From NCBI GenBank assembly GCA_030695565.1, contig JAUYRZ010000038.1:28470-92469 (forward strand): a stretch of 64,000 nt of DNA, in the 5' to 3' direction. Source of the stretch: Archangium sp. GTDB lineage: Bacteria > Myxococcota > Myxococcia > Myxococcales > Myxococcaceae. Shown piece after piece: positions 57,635 to 64,000 of this stretch; positions within the stretch are counted from its first letter, which is position 1, and the number at the start of each line of letters is the position of its first letter. Below the pieces are notes generated by a model. It made no database searches, had not been told where the DNA came from, and was given only the letters and a program-made list of their open reading frames with translations. Made by a program: the position numbers and the translations under genes.

Positions 57635-59436
57635 GTCGTCGGGCCTGGCTCAGAAGACGGCGGAGCAGGCGCTTCAGCAGGCGCTTCAGCAGGCGCCGGC
57701 GCAGGGGCTGCTTCCGCGGCCTCCGGAGCAGGCGCCGCGGCAGGGGCCGAAGCCGATGCAGCAGGCGCCTCGCCACCAGGAGCGGTGGGTGCACCAGCGA
57801 CCGCGGCCCCACCACGACGACGACGGCGGCGACGGCGACGGCGTTTCCCTTCGCCCGGAGCACCCGGCGCAGCAGGGTCGCCACTCTTCTCGGCACCCTC
57901 TTCGCCTTCTTCTTCGCCTTCTTCACCGTCGTCTTCTTCGTCAGCACCTTCAGCGCCTTCGGCCTGCTGCACGGCCGGGAGCCCTTCGGGGATGGTGACG
58001 GGGCTGGCGGCGTCCGCTTGCGACGAAGAGACCTCCGAACGATCGGCCGGCTCGCCGTCGGAAGACGGGCCGCGCTGATCACGATCCTTCTGACGCTCTT
58101 CGCGGCGTTTGGTCGACTCGTCTGCGTCGAGCTTGGCCTGCGCGAAGAACGCCTCGTCGATGTCGTAGAGCTCGATGGTGGTGACGGACACGCCCACCTT
58201 CGCCTCGAAGAACTTGTCGGCCAGCGCGTCGCCGGCCCACAGCATCACCAGGGGCCCCGCGGTGCACTCGCTGCGCGCATCACCGCGCGCTTCACCGGCG
58301 GTGAGCAGGAGGCCGACGTTGGCGCCGGTCTGCTGAAGCTCACGACGAAGCTCCTGTACGTGCTTGCGATCGACCGGCCCCCCGCCCTTGAGCAGGCGCA
58401 CGGCGTAGCGGATCTCGAGGCTGCCTTCGCGGCGGCGCGCGGTCATCAGCGGGCCGTCCTTCGAGCGGCGGGCCACCTTCAGCTCGCGGAAGTGCAGGCC
58501 GTGCAACATGCGCACGCTGGCCTTCTCGAACGTGCCCAGGTCGAGGTCGCTGAGCTTCTTGCGAAGGATGCGCGCCATCGCCTTGCGTGCGTCCTTGCCG
58601 GCATGACGTGCCGTCTGAAACAACGCGACATCTTCGGCGGCAGGCGGGGCGACGACACCAGGAGCCCCCACGTGCGGCTGCTGTTGCTGCTGCTTTTCAC
58701 GCTGCTCGCTGCGGAGCACCACGCGGCCGTTCTCGAACGGCAGGTTGCACGCAGCGCAGAACGCCTGCTGCACCTCGAGCGGCGCGGGGCCACCCTCGGC
58801 CTGCGGCTCGAGCGAGATCTGCAGCTCGTTCGATTCACCCCGGGCAGCCGAGAAGAGCGGCTTGCGGCCGTCGTCGAGGCGCTTCTGGTTGTCGATGGCC
58901 AGGCCGTCGATGAGCTTGGAGATGGGCAGATCGTCGGAAGCCCCTTCGCGCGCCTTCATGCGGGCCAGCAGCTCGCTGGCGACCAGCGCGGTCTGGCACT
59001 CCTGCAACACTTCGCAGGCGACCTCGGCGATGGGCGGGTACTTCTTCTTGCGATCGTCGTCGCGGCGTTTGCGATCGCTCTGGCGGCCGATGCTGCGCAG
59101 GTACTCTGCGTGCGCTTCGGGGTGCCGCTCCGAGGGGCGATAGGGAGCCAACGCCTCTTCGGGGTTGGGCTCCATCACGCCGGTGGTGGTGAGCGCTTCC
59201 GGATCTTCCGGCAGCATCCAATCGGTCAACGCGAAGGTGTCACGCACGGTGACCTGCAGCTTGCGATCGCGGGAGCGCTTGGCCATCGCCGCGAGGCGAG
59301 ACAACATGGTGACCTCGGGCGTCTTTCCCACGTGCGACAGCAAACCTTTATCGACTGCACGCTTCGTGATGTCCGTCGAGTGGAGCGGCATGCCCGCCTC
59401 TTCGAGGACGCGGAGCGCCGCTTCATAGAATGTCAT
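57631..59436 (-). CDS. HARE-HTH protein with Mrr-type endonuclease-like domain
   Basis: A 601-residue protein. Residues 1-72 are a HARE-HTH winged helix (TFYEAALRVLEEAGMPLHST, HVGKTPEVTMLSRL), known from RNA polymerase delta and eukaryotic ASXL proteins; a second such module may lie at about 133-210. A Cys pair (FCAACNLPF) stands at about 228. Residues about 295-420 resemble the Mrr endonuclease fold (DLGTFEKASVRMLHGLHF, KHVQELRRELQQTGANVGLLLTAG), but the QxK catalytic motif reads YAVRLLKGG, so cleavage is doubtful. The C terminus is low complexity: acidic (EDDGEEGEEEGEEG), then ten consecutive Arg, then Ala/Pro. First gene of a coupled trio. Confidence 0.8.
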   Translation of the reverse strand: MTFYEAALRVLEEAGMPLHSTDITKRAVDKGLLSHVGKTPEVTMLSRLAAMAKRSRDRKLQVTVRDTFALTDWMLPEDPEALTTTGVMEPNPEEALAPYRPSERHPEAHAEYLRSIGRQSDRKRRDDDRKKKYPPIAEVACEVLQECQTALVASELLARMKAREGASDDLPISKLIDGLAIDNQKRLDDGRKPLFSAARGESNELQISLEPQAEGGPAPLEVQQAFCAACNLPFENGRVVLRSEQREKQQQQQPHVGAPGVVAPPAAEDVALFQTARHAGKDARKAMARILRKKLSDLDLGTFEKASVRMLHGLHFRELKVARRSKDGPLMTARRREGSLEIRYAVRLLKGGGPVDRKHVQELRRELQQTGANVGLLLTAGEARGDARSECTAGPLVMLWAGDALADKFFEAKVGVSVTTIELYDIDEAFFAQAKLDADESTKRREERQKDRDQRGPSSDGEPADRSEVSSSQADAASPVTIPEGLPAVQQAEGAEGADEEDDGEEGEEEGEEGAEKSGDPAAPGAPGEGKRRRRRRRRRRGGAAVAGAPTAPGGEAPAASASAPAAAPAPEAAEAAPAPAPAEAPAEAPAPPSSEPGPTT

Positions 59437-59458
59437 GATATTTCCAAGTAATAACAGG

Positions 59459-59475
59459 GACTTCCACTGGAAGTC
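59459..59475. promoter_or_regulatory. inverted repeat in the HARE-HTH gene leader
   Basis: GACTTCC-ACT-GGAAGTC, perfect 7-bp arms, 23 bp upstream of the ATG and just downstream of the candidate promoter. It could be an operator or an mRNA stem. It is less GC-rich than the window average, which makes it stand out. Confidence 0.4.
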
Positions 59476-59490
59476 GACAGGAGACGCGGG

Positions 59491-59519
59491 AGCCTACGCA
59501 GGGGTACACTGAGTGTCAA
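59491..59519 (-). promoter_or_regulatory. candidate sigma-70-type promoter for the HARE-HTH operon
   Basis: Read on the minus strand: TTGACA (59519-59514), 17-base spacer, then TAGGCT (59496-59491). The -35 is a perfect consensus and the -10 keeps the three key positions (T1, A2, T6). The predicted transcript would start near 59484 and carry a leader of about 48 bases. Confidence 0.5.
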
Positions 59520-59525
59520 CGTGTG

Positions 59526-61607
59526 ATGATCAGGTTCAGAGTGGGTCACAGCTGGCAACGCGAACCACCCGGGCCTGGAGGCCCTCGCGACGCCTTCGCT
59601 TTCGAGCTGGAGGGCATCAACGTGCTGCCCGGCGCGAACGACGAGCCCCTCGTGCGCATCGTCACCGCGTTGGTCGACACGGTCAGCGCGATGGTGGTCG
59701 ACGGCGAACGCGCGGGCCAGGTCTCCCTCGAAGACGTGCACCTGGAGCTGTGTTTCTGGCGCACCTTTGGCAATGAGGTGACGGTCGTCGTGATCGATCT
59801 CTCGCAGCCGCCGCGGCAGGTGCGCGCGCCGATCGCCGTCGAGCTGCCCACGCTGGTCGAAGCCACCGTGAAGTGCGCGCGGCACTTTCTGCGCGACGTC
59901 GAGCAGCACCGCGGTGACATCGAGACCGAGTTGGTCGCGCTGGAGAAGCGGCTCAAGCGGCTGACCTCGGCGGTGATCGAAGAGCGGCCGCGTCGTGAGG
60001 CGCCGGCGCCGTGGAGCGCGGTGCGCAGCGCGACGGGCACGGTGGGGTTTTCGCTGCGTGATGACGACGGCCGCACCCTGGCGTGGAACCGGAAGACACG
60101 GGCCGGGCTGCCTCCCCTGCTCTTCGATGGCGAGCTCACCCTGGCCGACGGCACGCACCACGCGGGGCTGCCTTTCCTGGCGATGATGGGGCTCGCCCGT
60201 TCGGCCGCGGAAGGCAACGCGCGCATCGGGGGCCAACAGGTGCCGCCCGATCAGCTCTACCTGGCCGGTCTCGATCTCTGCCTGGCGTTGCGCTCGCGCA
60301 ATCCGGCGCTGGGCGCAAACCCCTATGTCGAGGCGCTGCAGGTGCGCTGCACGGATGGCTTGATGGCGATGCGCAAGCCGGTGCCCGACACCACCATGGC
60401 CACGGTCAGCCCACCTCGCTCCACCCCGGGTGTGCCGCTGGCGCCCATCGGTGACGTGCGGCGCGTGACGCTGCAGCCGCGCTGGAGCCGGCCGGTCGCG
60501 CTGGGCGAAGAAGGCGGCCGCATTCTCCTCGGCAAACGCTGGGCGATCGTGCACTCGCCTCACGCTGCGCACGCCTTCACCAAAGCCGGCGCCACCGCCT
60601 TTCGGCATCTGTCGACGCGCGGCGTGGCCATCGGGGAAGACGGCGATGCGATCTGCGCGACGCCCGAGCGCCTGCTCTTCTACGAAGGGCGCGGGCCCAC
60701 CGCGCAGTGGCTGCGAGATGCCGACGGCGGCCGGCTGGGGCCCCATCTCGAGACGATCGACGGCGTGCTGGTGTGCCCGCTGGGGCGCCGCGGGGTGGCG
60801 GGCTTCGCGCGTTTGTCGGGCCGCGAGTTGTGGCGCTTCGAGCCGCCGCGCACGCAGAGCATCACCTTTTCGCGCGTGGGCACCCGGGTCCTCGTGGGCA
60901 CCGATGGCGGCACGCTCTACGGCATCGACGCGGGTGATGGGCAGGTGCGCTTCAAGGTGAAAGCAGGGCTGCCGGTGGCGCGCGCGCCCGTGGCGGTGCG
61001 CAACCGGGCGCTGGTGGTGCTCAACCGCGGTGAACACTCGGCCATCTACCTGTGTGACGCGCTCTCTTCGGGTGACACCACGCCCGCCGGCGCGATCGTG
61101 TGGACGAGGGAGCTCATTCTCTCCTCCCCTTGCGCTCCCGTCTGGGCGCGAGGCCACACCTGGCTGGGTGGCGCGCGTGATGGGCGCACCGTGCTCGTTT
61201 GCCTGGGGCCGCGCGGTCAGGTGCTCTGGGAGAAGACCATTCCGTGCGATGCGCGCACGTTGACGCTGCTCCCCTGGGAAGGCGGCGTGTTGGTGGCCGA
61301 TGCGCGCGGGGCTGCGACGCGGGTGTTGCCCGATGGCAGCGCGGAGTGGGTGCTGGGTTCTTCGGGTGACGAGCTCAACCGCGCCATTCCCATCACCGTT
61401 CGCCGCAGAACCCTGGTGGTGCCCGGCCCGGTGACGCGCCTGGTTCAGCCGCGCGGAGGGCGCGTGCTCGCCGAGCTGGCCACGGGCCCGCGCATGCTCG
61501 ATTTGGTGACTGACGCCAAGCTCACCATCTACGTGCTGCGTGAACCCGGCACGCTCGAGACCTTCGTGCCGGGCACAGCGCTCGCGGTGGTGCCTTCAGC
61601 GGTCTGA
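59526..61607 (+). CDS. beta-propeller (PQQ-like) repeat protein of unknown function
   Basis: A 693-residue protein with no signal peptide. Residues 1-270 are mixed alpha/beta; the first part resembles a family of myxobacterial soluble proteins with a conserved ELEGINVLPGANDE segment. The second half contains beta-propeller-type repeats (GTRVLVGTDGGTLYGIDAGDG and APVWARGHTWLGG; also GVLVCPLGRRGVAGFARLSG). PQQ-type propellers are usually periplasmic; without a signal, this one is probably a cytoplasmic interaction scaffold. The start is ATG 59526 (a GTG at 59523 precedes it directly). Its stop overlaps the convergent EF-hand gene end by 12 bp. Confidence 0.72.
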   Translation: MIRFRVGHSWQREPPGPGGPRDAFAFELEGINVLPGANDEPLVRIVTALVDTVSAMVVDGERAGQVSLEDVHLELCFWRTFGNEVTVVVIDLSQPPRQVRAPIAVELPTLVEATVKCARHFLRDVEQHRGDIETELVALEKRLKRLTSAVIEERPRREAPAPWSAVRSATGTVGFSLRDDDGRTLAWNRKTRAGLPPLLFDGELTLADGTHHAGLPFLAMMGLARSAAEGNARIGGQQVPPDQLYLAGLDLCLALRSRNPALGANPYVEALQVRCTDGLMAMRKPVPDTTMATVSPPRSTPGVPLAPIGDVRRVTLQPRWSRPVALGEEGGRILLGKRWAIVHSPHAAHAFTKAGATAFRHLSTRGVAIGEDGDAICATPERLLFYEGRGPTAQWLRDADGGRLGPHLETIDGVLVCPLGRRGVAGFARLSGRELWRFEPPRTQSITFSRVGTRVLVGTDGGTLYGIDAGDGQVRFKVKAGLPVARAPVAVRNRALVVLNRGEHSAIYLCDALSSGDTTPAGAIVWTRELILSSPCAPVWARGHTWLGGARDGRTVLVCLGPRGQVLWEKTIPCDARTLTLLPWEGGVLVADARGAATRVLPDGSAEWVLGSSGDELNRAIPITVRRRTLVVPGPVTRLVQPRGGRVLAELATGPRMLDLVTDAKLTIYVLREPGTLETFVPGTALAVVPSAV

Positions 61608-61994
61608 CCACCAGGCCTTGAACTCGTCCCACGAGATCCGGCCCGAGTGGTTGACGTCGATCACCTCGAGGGCGACGCCAAGTTCTTCCTCGGGCAGGTC
61701 CTGGCCGAGGGCCTCGAACAGCCGGGTCAGCTCCCTGGCGTCGATGCTGCCCGAGCCATCCCGATCGAACGACTTGAAGACCTCGAACACCTCATCGCGT
61801 TCGGTGTCGTCATCGAGCTCCTGATGACGGGTCTTCGCGTGCATCGGCGGGTTGCGCCGGGTGGCCGCCTTCACCGGCTTCTTCGCCTTCGTTTGGGGGG
61901 GCGCAGACTTCTTCTTCGGGGCGGGCTTCTTCGCCACGGCGCGCACTTTTTTCAGGACCTTCTTCAGGGGCTTCTTCTTCTTCTGGGTAGCCAT
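61596..61994 (-). CDS. EF-hand protein with histone-H1-like Lys-rich tail
   Basis: A 132-residue protein. Residues 1-50 are dominated by Lys, Pro and Ala (QKKKKPLKKVLKKVRAVAKK), resembling histone H1 C-terminal tails and bacterial H1-like proteins. Two EF-hands follow: DRDGSGSIDARE (full calcium loop, ending in Glu) and DVNHSGRISWDE (Asn/His at position 3/4 but with Asp-1 and Glu-12, likely still functional). A calcium-binding, DNA-binding regulatory protein is a plausible reading but not shown. The ATG at 61994 is chosen; an in-frame ATG five codons earlier exists. It diverges from the adenosine-deaminase-family gene. Confidence 0.78.
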   Translation of the reverse strand: MATQKKKKPLKKVLKKVRAVAKKPAPKKKSAPPQTKAKKPVKAATRRNPPMHAKTRHQELDDDTERDEVFEVFKSFDRDGSGSIDARELTRLFEALGQDLPEEELGVALEVIDVNHSGRISWDEFKAWWSDR

Positions 61995-62040
61995 GCGGGC
62001 GACCAGCATGCACCACGGCGCTTTCGCCCGGAATGATCAT

Positions 62041-63057
62041 GTGGCATTCAAAGCCATGCTGCCTCGCGAGCTGATCGACCTGCACATTCACATGGGCGGT
62101 GCTGTCGCCCCGCACATCCTGTGGTCCATTGCTCACCAGCAGGGCTTCAAGCTGCCGGTGAAGAACTACTTCGAGTTCGTCGAGCTGATCACGGCCTCGC
62201 CCGACAAGGTCGACAGCCTCGACAGCTACTTGAAGATCATGCACCAGTGGACGGAGAAGATTCAGAGCTCCCCCGCGGCGATCGAGCGCTCGGTCTACGA
62301 GGTGATCGGCAAGGAGTACCGCAGCTCGCGCGTCACACAGATCGAGCTGCGCTTCAACCCGATGAAGCGCAACCTGCACTCCGAGCTCGATCTCGATCAC
62401 ATCATCTCGGCGGCCATCCGCGGCATGGACCGCGCGGTGCTCGAGTACGACGTGAAGGCCTGCCTCATCTTCTGCCTGGCCCGCGAGTGGGACAGCAAGC
62501 TCAACAGCATCATGGTGGAGAAGGCGATCAAGTACCGGCACCGCGGCGTGCTGGGCATCGATCTCGCCGGCACCGAGGCGAACGCGCTCGAGCTCAAGCC
62601 CGAGGTGGTCTCGCAGTACGAAGATCTCTTCGAGCACGCACGCAAGGGTGGCCTGAAGACCACCGTGCACACCGGTGAGACCAAAGGCACCGGCGCCGAG
62701 GGCGTCATCGCGGTGGTGGAGAAGCTCAAGCCCAACCGCATCGGTCACGGCATCCGCGCGGCGTACGACGAGAGCGCGATGAAGCTGCTCAAGGAGCGCG
62801 ACGTGGTGCTCGAGCTGTGCCCCACCTCGAACCTGCAGACCAAGGCCGTCGAGGGCGTGAAGGAGTTCGAGCACATCGTGCGCACCTTCTGGGATCGCGG
62901 CGTGAAGATCACCTTCAACACCGACGGCCCGTACCTGCTCAACACCGACATGAGCCGGGAGATCGCCCTGGTGGAGGACAACAAGATCCTCACTCCGCAC
63001 CAGGTCGATCAGACCCTGGCGTGGGCGCGCGACTACTCGTTCATCGCGAAGCACTGA
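62041..63057 (+). CDS. adenosine-deaminase-family metal-dependent hydrolase
   Basis: A 338-residue amidohydrolase-fold enzyme. The metal-binding HxH is in LIDLHIHMGG, then TVHTGETKG (His and Glu of the catalytic site), the RIGHGIRA motif and NTDGPYLLNTD (Asp metal ligand; typical deaminases have DDP). Because DGP differs from DDP and the barrel start is IDLHIH, it is one of the adenosine-deaminase-like group whose exact purine substrate is uncertain. The start is uncertain between GTG 62041 and ATG 62056. The stop overlaps pyrD (TGATG). Both act in nucleotide metabolism. Confidence 0.85.
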   Translation: MAFKAMLPRELIDLHIHMGGAVAPHILWSIAHQQGFKLPVKNYFEFVELITASPDKVDSLDSYLKIMHQWTEKIQSSPAAIERSVYEVIGKEYRSSRVTQIELRFNPMKRNLHSELDLDHIISAAIRGMDRAVLEYDVKACLIFCLAREWDSKLNSIMVEKAIKYRHRGVLGIDLAGTEANALELKPEVVSQYEDLFEHARKGGLKTTVHTGETKGTGAEGVIAVVEKLKPNRIGHGIRAAYDESAMKLLKERDVVLELCPTSNLQTKAVEGVKEFEHIVRTFWDRGVKITFNTDGPYLLNTDMSREIALVEDNKILTPHQVDQTLAWARDYSFIAKH

Positions 63058-64000
63058 TGTACCGGCTGCTTCGTCCCCTGCTCTTCGGCCTCGACGCGGA
63101 GGTCGCTCATCACGTCGGCATGTGGGGCCTGTCGCTCGCGGACATCGCTCCGGGAGCGGCGGCGTTGATGCGGCGCCGGGCGCATCCGGAGCGGTCCACG
63201 CTCAAGGTGCGGGTGGGCGGGCTCGATTTTCCCAACCCCGTGGGGCTGGCGGCCGGTCTCGACAAGAACGCCGAGGCGATCACCGGGTTGTTCGCGCTGG
63301 GTTTCGGCTCGGTCGAGGTGGGCACCGTCACGCCGCGCGAGCAGCCGGGTAATCCCAAGCCGCGCATCTTCAGGCTGAAAGAGCATGAGGCGCTCATCAA
63401 CCGGCTCGGGTTCAACAACCAGGGCATGGCGGCGATGGCGGGCCGGCTGCGCGAGCTGGAGTGGCGGCCGGCTCCGGTGGGCGTGAACATCGGGAAGAAC
63501 AAGGACACCCCGCTGGAGTCGGCGGTCGATGACTACGTGAAGTGCGCGGAGTCGTTGTCTCAGTTGGCAGACTACGTGGTGGTGAATCTGAGCTCGCCGA
63601 ACACGCCGGGGCTGCGGCAGTTGCAGGAGCCTGAGGCGCTCGCGGGGTTGCTGAAGGCGGTGCGCGCGAAGGTGGTGGGCCGGCCGCTGTTCTTGAAGAT
63701 CGCTCCGGATCTGGGTGACGAGGCGATCGACGCGGCGGTCGACGTGGCGCGCGATTGCGGCGCGGATGGGATCATCTGCACGAACACGACGATCACCCGG
63801 CCGGTCGAGCACCCGCTCGCGGCGGAGACGGGTGGGCTGTCGGGGCGGCCGCTGTTCGAGCGCAGCACCGAGGTGGTGCGGCGGGCGTTCAAGCGCAGTG
63901 GTGGTGCGCTGCCGGTGGTGGGCGTCGGGGGCATCTTCAGCGGTGAAGACGCGTGGAAGAAGATCTGCGCCGGCGCTTCGCTGGTGCAGGTCTATTCGGG
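63057..64000 (+). CDS. pyrD: dihydroorotate dehydrogenase (quinone), class 2, C-terminally truncated by window edge
   Basis: The first about 314 residues. It starts with ATG 63057, overlapping the previous stop. FMN-binding and active-site motifs: VGLAAGLDKNAEA, SVEVGTVTPREQPGNPKPR, NRLGFNNQGM, VNIGKNKDTP, and the catalytic Ser in VNLSSPNTPGLR. ICTNTTITRP and VVGVGGIFSGEDA follow, and it runs off the window at ASLVQVYSG. The N-terminal hydrophobic helix pair (LLRPLLFGLDAEVAHH) identifies class 2, the membrane-bound, quinone-reducing form. It oxidises dihydroorotate to orotate in pyrimidine synthesis. Roughly 40 residues should remain beyond the edge. Confidence 0.94.
   Translation, partial: MYRLLRPLLFGLDAEVAHHVGMWGLSLADIAPGAAALMRRRAHPERSTLKVRVGGLDFPNPVGLAAGLDKNAEAITGLFALGFGSVEVGTVTPREQPGNPKPRIFRLKEHEALINRLGFNNQGMAAMAGRLRELEWRPAPVGVNIGKNKDTPLESAVDDYVKCAESLSQLADYVVVNLSSPNTPGLRQLQEPEALAGLLKAVRAKVVGRPLFLKIAPDLGDEAIDAAVDVARDCGADGIICTNTTITRPVEHPLAAETGGLSGRPLFERSTEVVRRAFKRSGGALPVVGVGGIFSGEDAWKKICAGASLVQVYS

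Noticed and set aside
59433..61157. A 574-codon minus-strand frame across the propeller gene
   Set aside because: Shadow composition; the plus-strand protein has coherent repeats, and the frame would cross the divergent promoter region.

Overview
This is a high-GC, densely coded bacterial chromosome segment, almost certainly from the Myxococcota, probably a Myxococcus/Archangium-like member of the Cystobacterineae. The evidence is a gene for the gliding-motility protein FrzS, a secreted protein with a MYXO-CTERM sorting tail, a regulator with a TIGR02265-like domain, Hanks-type kinases with long C-terminal tails, many Cys/Gly-rich lipoproteins, and widespread GTG/TTG starts in 4-bp stop/start overlaps. 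No mobile element, integrase, CRISPR array or rRNA is visible. The longest stretches without a gene are about 255 bp (25857-26112, a repeat and a hairpin) and about 240 bp (49791-50029, upstream of a sigma factor gene). The intervals 6940-7112 and 12780-12970 are divergent promoter regions in which I see no convincing motif.

Layout. 1-6.9 kb, minus strand: an edge-truncated Uma2-type gene, a SEC-C protein, a coupled run of secreted proteins of unknown role, and an MFS permease. 7.1-10.8 kb, plus: succinate dehydrogenase sdhC-sdhA-sdhB and a small membrane protein. 10.9-14.5 kb: a lipoprotein with repeated Cys modules, a PfkB-type nucleoside/sugar kinase, and a SnoaL-like secreted protein. 14.5-18.0 kb, plus: an AraC/TIGR02265-like fusion regulator, a histidine kinase with a zinc ribbon inside its dimerisation domain, and its coupled response regulator. 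17.7-21.9 kb, minus: an Mla/Mce-type lipid transport operon (permease, ATPase, MCE protein) ending in a MYXO-CTERM protein. 22.0-25.9 kb: a zinc-ribbon/Tudor-like protein, an RluA-type pseudouridine synthase, and a catalytic plus a non-catalytic M16 peptidase.

26.1-34.6 kb, minus: a co-directional cluster of zinc-ribbon protein, giant EGF/PPC-repeat lipoprotein (broken by one frameshift), membrane pseudokinase, NarL-type response regulator, nucleophile-less alpha/beta hydrolase and active-looking lipoprotein alpha/beta hydrolase. The last four are joined by 4-bp overlaps. I consider this the best candidate for an undescribed system. 34.6-36.3 kb: a HAD-type cytosolic 5'-nucleotidase. 36.3-41.9 kb, minus: an FtsB-like divisome protein coupled to a six-TM/GAF/GAF/GGDEF diguanylate cyclase (DmxA-like), then a second GGDEF protein coupled to a PhnD-like lipoprotein and an RsmJ-like methyltransferase. 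42.0-48.3 kb: a membrane protein/patatin pair, a CoA-binding protein, a YiiX-like hydrolase and an active Ser/Thr kinase.

48.4-53.2 kb, plus: tRNA-Arg(CCG) with a clear terminator, alanine dehydrogenase, ECF sigma and zinc-binding anti-sigma factors, and frzS. 53.2-59.4 kb, minus: two runs. One carries birA, coaX and a conserved unknown; the other carries a HARE-HTH/Mrr-like protein and two lipoproteins. 59.5-64 kb: a beta-propeller protein, an EF-hand protein with a histone-H1-like tail, an adenosine-deaminase-family enzyme, and pyrD running off the right edge.

A family of GC-rich palindromic repeats built on CCCTCTCCC / GGGAGAGGG arms sits at gene ends throughout (about 17.8, 22.5, 25.9, 27.2, 36.3, 39.4, 46.1 and 53.2 kb). 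In several places it has been absorbed into coding sequence. All functions are inferred from reading the sequence; no database search was run.
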